Source: Paenibacillus sp. FSL R7-0345 (GTDB lineage Bacteria; Bacillota; Bacilli; Paenibacillales; Paenibacillaceae). Taken from it: a stretch of 64,000 nt of DNA. The translations under genes and the position numbers were made by a program. The notes beneath the pieces were generated by a model. It searched no databases. It saw only the letters and a program-made list of their open reading frames with translations, and had not been told where the DNA came from. This document shows, piece by piece, positions 1 through 7,628 of the stretch. The stretch covers positions 3,578,501 through 3,642,500 of the forward strand of contig NZ_CP152002.1 of assembly GCF_038595055.1 (NCBI RefSeq), read 5' to 3'. The first letter of the stretch is position 1; every line of letters begins with the position of its first letter.

Positions 1-1
1 G

Positions 2-460
2 ACTTACGCGGATGTATACCGTATTTATCCCTTTGATAATGTGCTGTATGTCGTTACTGTCACCGGTAAAGAGATGAAGGCTTACATGGAAGCTTCGGCC
101 ACACATTTTAAACAGTGGCGGCCGGGCGACCTTGCCATCACAACCGATCCCGATGTGCCGAGCTACCTCTATGATATGTTCGCCGGCATTGATTATCAGA
201 TCGACCTGTCACAGCCGCCAGGACAGCGGATTATCAATGTCAGGTTCCAAGGCAAACCGCTTGCCGATACCGGCCGGCTGCAGCTTGCCGTTAACAATTA
301 CCGCTACAGCAGCTTATTAAAAGCCTCTAAACTGGTCAGTGCCAACAAGCATTGGGAGTCGGAATGCAGCGTCCGCGATATGCTGGTAAGCTATATCCGG
401 GAGCGCAAGACGATCTCGCCTGAGGTTGATAATAACTGGTCCATTGTAGGGATCAACTGA
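2..460 (+). CDS. 5'-nucleotidase/CpdB-type phosphohydrolase, C-terminal part (5' end outside window)
   Basis: The reading frame is open from base 2, well before the GTG at 41, so the gene begins upstream of the window. The visible 152 residues are the C-terminal substrate-binding domain of the 5'-nucleotidase family: the opening segment contains YADVYRIYPFDN followed by VVTVTGKEMK, a hallmark of the 5_nucleotid_C domain, and the end reads YIRERKTISPEVDNNW, as in 2',3'-cyclic-nucleotide 2'-phosphodiesterase/3'-nucleotidases. These exported enzymes scavenge phosphate and nucleosides from nucleotides. The metallophosphatase domain and any signal peptide or anchor are not visible, so the exact substrate class is inferred. 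A terminator follows directly. Confidence 0.8.
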   Translation, partial: TYADVYRIYPFDNVLYVVTVTGKEMKAYMEASATHFKQWRPGDLAITTDPDVPSYLYDMFAGIDYQIDLSQPPGQRIINVRFQGKPLADTGRLQLAVNNYRYSSLLKASKLVSANKHWESECSVRDMLVSYIRERKTISPEVDNNWSIVGIN

Positions 461-473
461 TGATAGAATAGAT

Positions 474-510
474 AAAAGATCAACTCCGTTTGATGGGTTG
501 ATCTTTTTTT
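474..510 (+). terminator. Rho-independent terminator after the nucleotidase gene
   Basis: An 11-bp stem AAAAGATCAAC / GTTGATCTTTT with a 12-base loop, followed by a T run. It ends the preceding gene and separates it from the promoter at 528. Confidence 0.85.
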
Positions 511-527
511 GACGACGTTCTCCATAA

Positions 528-555
528 TTGACTAATTAGTCAGCCCAGTTATAAT
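528..555 (+). promoter_or_regulatory. Promoter with palindromic operator candidate
   Basis: TTGACT at 528-533 and TATAAT at 550-555 are 16 bases apart, a good SigA-type promoter. The -35 box lies inside the perfect 14-bp palindrome TGACTAATTAGTCA (529-542), which would place a dimeric repressor (MarR, HxlR or TetR style) over RNA polymerase. No cognate regulator gene is adjacent, so the regulator is unknown. Confidence 0.7.
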
Positions 556-599
556 GAACATATGAGTAATCATTCATATAATATACGGGAGTGAACCCT

Positions 600-1217
600 A
601 TGAACAACCGCTGGAACAAAATCATCTACAAGCTATGGGCTCCTTTGTATGACCGGGTTTTCAATGCAGGTGCTTTTGCCCGGGCGCGGGTTAAGGCATT
701 ATCCGGTCTTGATTTAAAACCCGGCCAGCGTGTGCTGCTGGTAGGAGCGGGTACGGGGGCCGATCTGCCTCTGCTCTCAGGGCGCGGCCTGCTCATTACT
801 GCGATCGACCTTTCGCCGGAAATGCTGGCTGAAGCCCGCGCGAAAGTGAAAGCAGGAGAGGATATCACCTTTTTAGAGATGGACGCACAAAATCTGCGCT
901 TTGGGGACGAGGCCCTTGATGCCGTAATTGCAAATCTGATCGTGTCCGTTGTACCAGATGCGGAGCGTTGCCTGCAGGAAGTTGTTCGCGTAACAAGCAG
1001 GGGCGGCAGCATCGTTATTTTTGATAAATTTGCCCCTAACGGACGTGTATCTCCGGTAATGAAAGCACTGCGTCCGCTGATCTCCCTTCTCGGAACGGAT
1101 ATTGGCCGGGACTTTAATCAGCTGTTTCTTCCTCATCAGGACCAGGTGTCCATTAAGGAAGACCAGCCGCTTCTAATGCGCGGGATGTATCGTAAAATTG
1201 TACTTATGAAACAATAA
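600..1217 (+). CDS. Class I SAM-dependent methyltransferase
   Basis: A 205-residue cytoplasmic methyltransferase of the UbiE/Methyltransf_11 type. The SAM-binding loop is VLLVGAGTGADLPLL (near residues 46-60), followed by an acidic residue at the end of the next strand (ITAIDLSPEMLAEAR) and the motif NLIVSVVPD typical of the family. A GTG at 591 is in frame, but GGGAG at 587-591 sits 8 bases before ATG 600, so ATG 600 is the better start. It is co-oriented with the following NAD(P)-binding protein, 39 bases away with its own AGGAGG, behind the promoter at 528. The substrate cannot be told; small-molecule or quinone-like detoxification is possible but unproven. Confidence 0.75.
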   Translation: MNNRWNKIIYKLWAPLYDRVFNAGAFARARVKALSGLDLKPGQRVLLVGAGTGADLPLLSGRGLLITAIDLSPEMLAEARAKVKAGEDITFLEMDAQNLRFGDEALDAVIANLIVSVVPDAERCLQEVVRVTSRGGSIVIFDKFAPNGRVSPVMKALRPLISLLGTDIGRDFNQLFLPHQDQVSIKEDQPLLMRGMYRKIVLMKQ

Positions 1218-1256
1218 CGGAGAAAATAGATTTCATTATACAGGAGGGGCATTCCC

Positions 1257-1877
1257 ATGAACATTCTCATACTAGGTGCAACCGGACGTGTCGGGAGTCA
1301 AATATTGAGCTATGCACTTCAAGACGGACATCATGTTACAGTATTAGTTCGCACTCCGGAGAAGATTCAAATCGATAATGAGAATTTAACTATTCTTCAA
1401 GGCAATGTGTTAAATCAAGCTGATATTGTCCGTACTGTACATGGAAAAGATGCGATTATCAGCGCACTGAGCACTGATGGTACAGATACTTTATCACAAA
1501 GTATGCCGCTAATGATTGAAGCCATGGAGAACGAAGGGATACGACGAATAATTACGATTGGAACTGCCGGTATACTGCAAAGTGTGAGCAATCCCCAATT
1601 ATTGCGTTATCAGACGGATGAATCCAGGCAAAAGTTAAACCGTGCAGCAAAAGAACATCACAAAGTTTACGATATGCTGCAGCAATCAACACTGGAATGG
1701 ACGATCGTATGTCCTACGTATTTACCGGATGGTGAACGGGTAGGTAAGTACCGTATCAAACCTGATTTTTTGCCGGAAGGCGGGACTAAAATTTCTACTT
1801 CAGATACAGCAGAGTTTACTTATAGCCAGATAAAGAGCCGTGAATTCATACAATCACGTGTGGGCATCGCCTATTAA
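1257..1877 (+). CDS. NAD(P)-binding NmrA/SDR-like oxidoreductase
   Basis: A 206-residue protein with the atypical-SDR dinucleotide-binding motif MNILILGATGRVG at the very N-terminus, followed by a Rossmann pattern (HHVTVLVRTPEK) and the segment ITIGTAGI found in NmrA-like and YwnB/YhfK-type proteins. It lacks the classical Ser-Tyr-Lys catalytic arrangement, so it may be a redox sensor or flavin-type reductase. The ribosome binding site AGGAGGGG precedes ATG 1257. It is probably cotranscribed with the methyltransferase. Its base composition is more AT-rich than its neighbours, so it may have a separate history. Confidence 0.7.
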   Translation: MNILILGATGRVGSQILSYALQDGHHVTVLVRTPEKIQIDNENLTILQGNVLNQADIVRTVHGKDAIISALSTDGTDTLSQSMPLMIEAMENEGIRRIITIGTAGILQSVSNPQLLRYQTDESRQKLNRAAKEHHKVYDMLQQSTLEWTIVCPTYLPDGERVGKYRIKPDFLPEGGTKISTSDTAEFTYSQIKSREFIQSRVGIAY

Positions 1878-1952
1878 TACATAGACAATCTTAGAAGACA
1901 TCATGATGCATGGAGCGGCAACTGCTGTTGCTCCTTCAGCCATTTCCGTGCG

Positions 1953-2013
1953 ATTTTAAAATAAATCGTGCATCACCCTCATATGAACTTCGATCTTTAA
2001 TTGTTACTATAAC
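1953..2013 (+). promoter_or_regulatory. Activator-type promoter with the 30-bp xylan-locus motif (copy 1)
   Basis: The motif at 1953-1982 begins ATTTTAAAAT and continues with TCGTGCATC and CTCAT. It agrees at 26 of 30 positions with 17211-17240. A -10 box TATAAC is at 2008-2013 but no -35 box is evident, as expected for an activator-dependent promoter. It precedes the sugar-binding lipoprotein gene. The YesN-type regulator encoded at 9476 is the natural candidate to bind it (inference). Confidence 0.65.
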
Positions 2014-2054
2014 GGTGTAGCAAGTGAATAAAGATCAAAATAGGAGGGTTAAAG

Positions 2055-3389
2055 ATGTTCAAATGGAAGCGTTCTCTTACAGTGCTGGCCATGACGGCCT
2101 TGCTGGGAACGATGGCAGCCTGCGGCGGTAACGGAAACGGGGCTACAAACAAGGCAGAGCCTACTAACGAGCCTGCCAGCACGGCTGCAGCGGCAACGGC
2201 TGCGCCCAGCAATGAGCCTGTTAAACTGCGTATTATGTGGTGGGGTTCCCAGCCCCGGCACGAGGCAACCTTGGCTGCTCTGGACTTATACACTAAGAAC
2301 AATCCTAATGTGACCTTCGAGCCGGAATATTCAGGTATGGATGGCTACCTGGATAAATTATCGACCCAGGCTGCAGCGAAAAATGCACCGGATATCGTTC
2401 AGCTTGATCCGGGCTGGATGCCGGACTGGATGTCCCGGGGCCAGTTAGCCGAACTGGCGCCTGAGGTGGATGTAAGTAAATTCGATGCCAAGCTGCTGTC
2501 CGGCGGACAGTTTGACGGCAAGCAGTACGCTGTTCCGCTTGGCTCGGTAGCATTCGGAATGGTATATGACAAGGCGGCCATGGATAAGCTCGGGATTGCA
2601 AATCCGGCTAACGGCTGGACATGGGATGATTTCTTCGCGCTGGCCAAGGAGTCCAAATCCAAGCTGCCTGACGGTCAATATTTCACCTTGGATTATGGCG
2701 GCAACTACTTTATGTACTCAGCCTACCAGTACGCCAAAGGCAAGGGGCAGGTCATTACAGATGACGGCCACTTTAACGTCGATCAGGCAGCCTATCTGGA
2801 GTGGACCAAGAAATTTGAAGAGCTGCGCAAGGAAGGGCTGGTTCCTCCGGCTGACGTAAATGCTTCCGATAAGGAAAATGATCCGCAAATGGATCTCCTG
2901 GCAGCAGGTAAGGTTCTGTTCCGTTACAGCTTCTCCAATAACCTTGGTACCTGGGACAGCATCAAGCCAGGTGCTTATGCTCTGGTAACGATGCCGCGTG
3001 CGGAAGAAGCGGGCGGCTGGCTGAAGCCGTCCATGTACCTGTCCGTTTCCGAAAACTCCAAGCATGCTGAGGAAGCCAAGAAATTCATTAACTGGTTTGT
3101 GAATGACCAGGAGGCAGGAAATATTCTCAAGACTTTCCGCGGACTTCCGGCCAACAAGGAAATAGCTACGGCGCTGGAAGCAAGCATGAGTGATCTGGAT
3201 AAGGTTGGTTTGGGCTTGCTCCGCGCTACAGAGCCGGACGGCCAGACCTGGTCAGCCGGAGCCGGCGGCTGGACCAACTTTATCGACAAGGACTGGGTGC
3301 TTGTCCGTGACCAGCTCAGCTTTGGAAAAGTGACACCGGAGAAGGCTTTTGAGCAGTTGAAGGAAGCAGCTCAGTCATACGAAAAATAG
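2055..3389 (+). CDS. CUT1-family extracellular sugar-binding lipoprotein
   Basis: A 444-residue solute-binding protein of ABC family 1. A lipoprotein signal peptide with a lipobox ending AAC at about residue 23 is followed by a low-complexity Thr/Ala/Pro/Glu tether and then the binding domain (WWGSQPRHEATLAALDLYTKNNP). It begins with ATG behind AGGAGGG. It is the first gene of the locus containing the GH67 alpha-glucuronidase and the two permeases at 5734 and 6693, so its likely ligand is an aldouronate or other decorated xylo-oligosaccharide. A terminator follows, so it can be made in excess over the downstream genes, a common arrangement for binding proteins. Confidence 0.85.
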   Translation: MFKWKRSLTVLAMTALLGTMAACGGNGNGATNKAEPTNEPASTAAAATAAPSNEPVKLRIMWWGSQPRHEATLAALDLYTKNNPNVTFEPEYSGMDGYLDKLSTQAAAKNAPDIVQLDPGWMPDWMSRGQLAELAPEVDVSKFDAKLLSGGQFDGKQYAVPLGSVAFGMVYDKAAMDKLGIANPANGWTWDDFFALAKESKSKLPDGQYFTLDYGGNYFMYSAYQYAKGKGQVITDDGHFNVDQAAYLEWTKKFEELRKEGLVPPADVNASDKENDPQMDLLAAGKVLFRYSFSNNLGTWDSIKPGAYALVTMPRAEEAGGWLKPSMYLSVSENSKHAEEAKKFINWFVNDQEAGNILKTFRGLPANKEIATALEASMSDLDKVGLGLLRATEPDGQTWSAGAGGWTNFIDKDWVLVRDQLSFGKVTPEKAFEQLKEAAQSYEK

Positions 3390-3400
3390 TTCAAGAACGA

Positions 3401-3434
3401 AAGCCCGGAGCATTTTGTTCCGGGCCTTGTTTTT
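3401..3434 (+). terminator. Rho-independent terminator between binding protein and GH67 genes
   Basis: Stem AAGCCCGGA / TTCCGGGCCTT with a short loop and a T-rich tail. Because no clear promoter lies between it and the GH67 gene, it probably works as a partial terminator that lowers downstream expression. Confidence 0.8.
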
Positions 3435-3482
3435 ATTAAGAATTCTATTACGGAATCAAAAGTTAGAGAGGATGTGTCACTC

Positions 3483-5558
3483 ATGAATCACAATGTAGAA
3501 TATCAGCCTGGAGACGGGTATCTGGGCTGGCTGCAATACCGCCGTCCTGCGGCTGAAGAGCAGGTCCGGTATCAGGATTACCGGCATATTGTTGCCGCTG
3601 TCCAGGGAGATGCTGTTGTTCGTACAGCTGTGGTCGAGCTGGCCCAAGGCCTGAAGGGAATCACAGGCAATGATATTTTGATCTCGAAGTCACGAGCAGC
3701 GGCCCCCTGTATCATTATTGGAACCTTCGGTACCTGCACCGAGGTTGATGAGGCTTTCAGCAAGGAGGTAAGCTCTGCTGTTAAAGCGGAGGGCTATGCC
3801 ATTCAAACCAACAGCCATACCGGCAGTATTGTTATTGGGGCCCTTACCTCTGCAGGGGTATTATATGGCGTATTTCATCTGCTGCGGATTATAGGAACAG
3901 GAGATTCTGTCCGGCAGTTAAATATACTTGAGAATCCGGCCAATCAGCTGCGCATGATCAACCAGTGGGATAATATGGACGGCAGCGTGGAGCGGGGGTA
4001 CGCCGGGCAATCCATCTTTTATGAGACTAACCGGGTCACAGACAATCTTGAACGGATACAGGATTATGCCCGTCTGCTGGCTTCCGCCGGAATCAATGCC
4101 ATAACGATCAACAATGTGAATGTCCATCAGACCGAGAGCCGGCTGCTGACAGAATTTCTGCCGGATGTGGCGAAGCTGGCAGCCATTTTCCGCAGCTATG
4201 GCATCAAGCTGTTTCTGAGTATTAATTATGCCAGCACAATGGAAATCGGAGGTCTGGAGACGGCAGATCCCCTGGACCCTAATGTCCGGGACTGGTGGCG
4301 CATGGCAGCATCCGCTGTATATGAAGCTGTGCCTGATTTCGGGGGATTTCTGGTCAAAGCCGATTCGGAGAACCGGCCGGGACCATTCAGCTACGGCAGA
4401 GATCATGCAGACGGAGCCAATATGCTGGCTGAAGCGCTGAAGCCGTATGGCGGCATTGTCATCTGGCGCTGCTTCGTCTACAACTGCAAGCAGGACTGGC
4501 GTGACCGTGCCACCGACCGTGCAAAGGCAGCCTATGACCATTTTCAGCCGTTGGACGGACGCTTTATGGACAATGTCATTTTGCAGGTAAAGAATGGGCC
4601 GATTGACTTTCAGGTAAGAGAGCCTGTCTCGCCGCTGTTGGGTGCAATGCCGGAGACGAATCAGGTCATTGAATTCCAGATTGCCCAGGAGTATACCGGC
4701 CAGCAGCGCCATGTATGCTATCTGGTGCCCCAGTGGAAGGAAATCCTGGATTTTGATACACAGCTCCATGGGGAAGGAACAACTGTACGGCGCATTGCGG
4801 ATGGCTCTGTTCACGGCAATCCTTATAGCGGCTGTGCAGCCGTTTCTAATATAGGCAATGACAGCAACTGGACGGGCCATCTGCTGGCGCAGGCCAATCT
4901 ATACGGTTACGGCCGTCTTGCCTGGAATCCCGGACTCTCTGCCGGGGGGATAGCCGGGGAATGGATTACCCTTACTTTTGGCTTTAGCCCGGAACATAAG
5001 CCGTTCCAGATCCTGTTAAGAATCCTGATAGATTCGTGGGAGATCTATGAATCGTATACGGCCCCCCTGGGCGTCGGATATATGGTCAACCCTGACCATC
5101 ATTACGGGCCTAATGTAGACGGATATGAGTATTCCATGTGGGGCACGTATCACTTTGCGGATTGTCACGGAATTGGTGTTGACCGCACAGCAGCCACCGG
5201 AACTGGTTATACGGCCCAATACGCCAAGCCCAATATGGAAAAGTATGAGTCGCTGGAAAGCTGTCCGGATGACCTGCTGCTGTTCTTCCATCATGTGCCT
5301 TATACACATGTGCTGCATTCGGGTAAAACCGTGATCCAGCATATTTATGACACGCATTTCGATGGTTCAGAGCGGGCATACGGGCTGCTGTCTGACTGGA
5401 AGCAAATGAAGGGACACGTAGATGAACAGGCGTACAGCCATGTTGAAGCGCGTCTTACAGAACAGGCAGGGCACAGTAAAGAGTGGCGGGACCGGATTAA
5501 TACCTACTTCTTCCGGAAAAGCGGCATTGCCGACCTGCATGGAAGAACAATCTACTAA
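3483..5558 (+). CDS. aguA: GH67 alpha-glucuronidase (intracellular)
   Basis: A 691-residue GH67 enzyme that removes 4-O-methylglucuronic acid from the non-reducing-end xylose of aldouronates. The catalytic acid is the Glu in VKADSEN (residue 296 from this start). The base-side carboxylates are the Asp in NGPIDFQ (375) and the Glu in QIAQEYTG (403). Their spacings of 79 and 28 residues are those I recall for Geobacillus AguA (E285, D364, E392). There is no signal peptide, so it acts on imported oligosaccharides. An in-frame GTG at 3474 lies only 2 bases from the GAGAGG, so ATG 3483 is preferred. It sits between the binding-protein and permease genes of the same transporter. Confidence 0.95.
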   Translation: MNHNVEYQPGDGYLGWLQYRRPAAEEQVRYQDYRHIVAAVQGDAVVRTAVVELAQGLKGITGNDILISKSRAAAPCIIIGTFGTCTEVDEAFSKEVSSAVKAEGYAIQTNSHTGSIVIGALTSAGVLYGVFHLLRIIGTGDSVRQLNILENPANQLRMINQWDNMDGSVERGYAGQSIFYETNRVTDNLERIQDYARLLASAGINAITINNVNVHQTESRLLTEFLPDVAKLAAIFRSYGIKLFLSINYASTMEIGGLETADPLDPNVRDWWRMAASAVYEAVPDFGGFLVKADSENRPGPFSYGRDHADGANMLAEALKPYGGIVIWRCFVYNCKQDWRDRATDRAKAAYDHFQPLDGRFMDNVILQVKNGPIDFQVREPVSPLLGAMPETNQVIEFQIAQEYTGQQRHVCYLVPQWKEILDFDTQLHGEGTTVRRIADGSVHGNPYSGCAAVSNIGNDSNWTGHLLAQANLYGYGRLAWNPGLSAGGIAGEWITLTFGFSPEHKPFQILLRILIDSWEIYESYTAPLGVGYMVNPDHHYGPNVDGYEYSMWGTYHFADCHGIGVDRTAATGTGYTAQYAKPNMEKYESLESCPDDLLLFFHHVPYTHVLHSGKTVIQHIYDTHFDGSERAYGLLSDWKQMKGHVDEQAYSHVEARLTEQAGHSKEWRDRINTYFFRKSGIADLHGRTIY

Positions 5559-5572
5559 TTATGCTGCTGGAG

Positions 5573-5600
5573 AGAGGCGGAGCAATCCGCTTCTTTTTTT
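5573..5600 (+). terminator. Rho-independent terminator after aguA
   Basis: Stem AGAGGCGGA / TCCGCTTCT around GCAA, followed by T8. It separates aguA from the permease genes, which may therefore need a promoter of their own. Confidence 0.85.
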
Positions 5601-5663
5601 TATGGCGGGAAAGGCTGGAGAGGGTTCGTTTCCCGTTATATTTTGAAAGAATTCGAGCATTCC

Positions 5664-5706
5664 CCTCCTTTAGGAGGACAAAAGCGGCCTATATACTTAA
5701 AGTATA
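5664..5706 (+). promoter_or_regulatory. Palindromes upstream of the permease genes
   Basis: Two inverted repeats lie in the gap before the permease gene. CCTCC-TTTA-GGAGG is at 5664-5677. The perfect 15-base palindrome TATACTT-A-AAGTATA is at 5692-5706, 28 bases before ATG 5734. The second could be an operator over a promoter or the 5' UTR. The first contains an SD-like GGAGG paired with its complement. No confident -35/-10 pair was found. Confidence 0.4.
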
Positions 5707-5733
5707 CAAATTAACCACAAGAGGTGACCACAG

Positions 5734-6696
5734 ATGAACCGTTCCACAGCCGCCATAGCCAAAACTGCTGCGAAGCCGAAAAAGAGCTCCTATTTCAAAA
5801 GCAGATGGAACGCTCCGCTAGCAGGCTATTTGTTTATTTCCCCCTGGCTGATCGGGTTTCTAACGCTTACGGCGTACCCGTTATTTTTGTCCCTGTACTA
5901 TTCATTTACCGACTACACGCTGATGCAGCCGATGAAGTGGATCGGAGCCCGCAACTATGAGCGGATCTTTACGGCAGACCCCAGATTCGTCCAATCTGCC
6001 AAAGTAACCTTCACTTATGTGCTTGCTTCCGTACCCTTAAAGCTGATAGCTGCACTTTTTGTGGCAATGATTTTGAGCAAAGCGGTTAAAGGGATCAGCA
6101 TCTACCGCACTGCCATTTATTTTCCATCGCTGATCGGAGGCAGTATCGGGGTATCGCTGCTCTGGCGCAACATCTTTGGCGTGGACGGGGTTTTCAACAA
6201 GCTGATCGCTGTCTTAGGCTTTGAAGGAAAGGGCTGGATCACAAGCCCCGATACGGCGTTAGGCACGCTGATTCTGCTGACAGTCTGGCAATTCGGCTCA
6301 ACGATGGTTATTTTCCTGGCCGGCCTGAAGCAAATTCCTAACGATCTGTATGAAGCCTCTTCCGTGGACGGGGCCAGCAAAGTGACCCAATTCTTCAGGA
6401 TTACACTGCCGATGCTCTCACCAATTCTCTATTTCAACCTGATTATGGCTGTTATCGGCGCCTTCCAGATGTTCACTTCGGCATTTGTTATTACGAACGG
6501 CGGCCCGATGAATTCTACTTACGTGTATGCAATGTACCTGTATGAAAGAGCGTTCAGCCGTTACGAGCTGGGGTATGCTTCCGCACTTGCCTGGATTATG
6601 CTCTTGGCTATCATTGCCGCTACGCTGCTGATCTCTTATACCTCGAAGTACTGGGTATTCTATGAAACAGACACTGGAGGGAGAAAACGTAAATGA
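5734..6696 (+). CDS. CUT1 sugar ABC transporter permease (MalF/UgpA type)
   Basis: A 320-residue integral membrane protein. After a charged N-terminal tail (about 30 residues) come roughly six membrane segments, starting with AGYLFISPWLIGFLTL. The cytoplasmic EAA loop that docks the ATPase is at DLYEASSVDGASKVTQFFRITLPML. AGAGGTG lies 8 bases before ATG 5734. The stop overlaps the start of the second permease (ATGA), implying translational coupling. With the binding protein at 2055 it would import xylan-derived oligosaccharides. No ATPase gene is nearby, so a shared MsmX-type ATPase elsewhere is expected. Confidence 0.9.
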   Translation: MNRSTAAIAKTAAKPKKSSYFKSRWNAPLAGYLFISPWLIGFLTLTAYPLFLSLYYSFTDYTLMQPMKWIGARNYERIFTADPRFVQSAKVTFTYVLASVPLKLIAALFVAMILSKAVKGISIYRTAIYFPSLIGGSIGVSLLWRNIFGVDGVFNKLIAVLGFEGKGWITSPDTALGTLILLTVWQFGSTMVIFLAGLKQIPNDLYEASSVDGASKVTQFFRITLPMLSPILYFNLIMAVIGAFQMFTSAFVITNGGPMNSTYVYAMYLYERAFSRYELGYASALAWIMLLAIIAATLLISYTSKYWVFYETDTGGRKRK

Positions 6697-7538
6697 CCAC
6701 ATTAAAGGTAAAGCCGGCGCTTCGTCATCTGTTTATGATTCTCTTCAGCTTCGTGATGGTCTATCCGGTGCTCTGGTGGATCGGCGCATCCCTGAAGCAC
6801 ACTACAGAGCTAAACTCGCCGTCCATTTTCCCGTCTGTTCCGCAGTGGAGCAACTTCAGCGACGGCTGGAATTCGGTACCCGGACATACATTTACTGATT
6901 TCTATCTGAATACCTTCGGCCTTGAACTGGCTGTCATTGTCACAACACTTTTATCTACTACACTGGTTGCCTTCGGGTTTGCCAGACTGGATTTTCCGCT
7001 CAAGGGCTTCTGGTTTTCCATCCTGATGCTTACCTTGATGATGCCTGGCCAAGTGCTGATTATTCCTCAATATGCCTTGTTCTATCAGCTTGGCTGGGTA
7101 AATACGTATCTCCCGTTCATTATCCCCCATCTGCTCGCAGGCGGGGCAGGCGGCAGCTTCTTCGTCTTCCTGCTGATCCAATTTATACGCGGAGTTCCCA
7201 GAGAGCTTGACGAATCTGCCAAAATTGACGGCTGCTCCTGGTTCGGCATCTTCTGGAGAGTGGTGATGCCGCTTGCTTTTCCGGCCATCGTTACCGTGAC
7301 GATCTTCTGCTTCCTGTGGAACTGGGATGACTTCCTGGGTCATCTCCTGTATATCAACACCGTTGACAAGTATACGGTCGGCCTGGCGCTGCGGATGATT
7401 AATGATTCCCAATCCGCCCAGGAATGGGGCCAGCTGCTTGCCATGTCACTTGTATCGATCCTTCCGGCAACCATCGTGTTCATGTTCCTACAGAAGTATT
7501 TTGTGGAAGGGATTGCAACAACGGGAATAAAAGGATAA
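6693..7538 (+). CDS. CUT1 sugar ABC transporter permease (MalG/UgpE type)
   Basis: A 281-residue permease that pairs with the product of the preceding gene. About six hydrophobic segments are visible, the first at LFMILFSFVMVYPVLWWIG. The EAA loop reads ELDESAKIDGCSWFGIFWRVVMPL. The end KYFVEGIATTGIKG is the usual C-terminus of this subfamily. Its start codon overlaps the previous stop, with GGAGGGAG upstream. A terminator hairpin follows at 7562. Membrane location and role in oligosaccharide import follow from family and context. Confidence 0.9.
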   Translation: MTTLKVKPALRHLFMILFSFVMVYPVLWWIGASLKHTTELNSPSIFPSVPQWSNFSDGWNSVPGHTFTDFYLNTFGLELAVIVTTLLSTTLVAFGFARLDFPLKGFWFSILMLTLMMPGQVLIIPQYALFYQLGWVNTYLPFIIPHLLAGGAGGSFFVFLLIQFIRGVPRELDESAKIDGCSWFGIFWRVVMPLAFPAIVTVTIFCFLWNWDDFLGHLLYINTVDKYTVGLALRMINDSQSAQEWGQLLAMSLVSILPATIVFMFLQKYFVEGIATTGIKG

Positions 7539-7561
7539 GATGTAAAAAACATTTATTCACT

Positions 7562-7610
7562 AACGGTAAAGCCCCGAATTTCTTTCGCTGCTTTGCCGTT
7601 TATTTTGTCT
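7562..7610 (+). terminator. Terminator between permease and sensor kinase genes
   Basis: AACGGTAAAG pairs with CTTTGCCGTT (10 bp with one G-T pair) and is followed by a T-rich stretch. A second pairing, GCCCCG in the loop with CGGGGC at 7615-7620, is possible and could form a pseudoknot or a competing fold. Confidence 0.65.
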
Positions 7611-7628
7611 GAACCGGGGCCGGGAGGA

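Noticed and set aside
1905..1935. Hairpin GGAGCGGCAAC/GTTGCTCC after the NmrA-like gene as a terminator
   Set aside because: The stem has a two-base bulge and no T run, so it was not listed as a feature.
3918..4880. 320-codon open frame antisense to aguA
   Set aside because: It lies wholly within the GH67 gene, shows no recognisable domain and reflects the codon bias of the sense gene.
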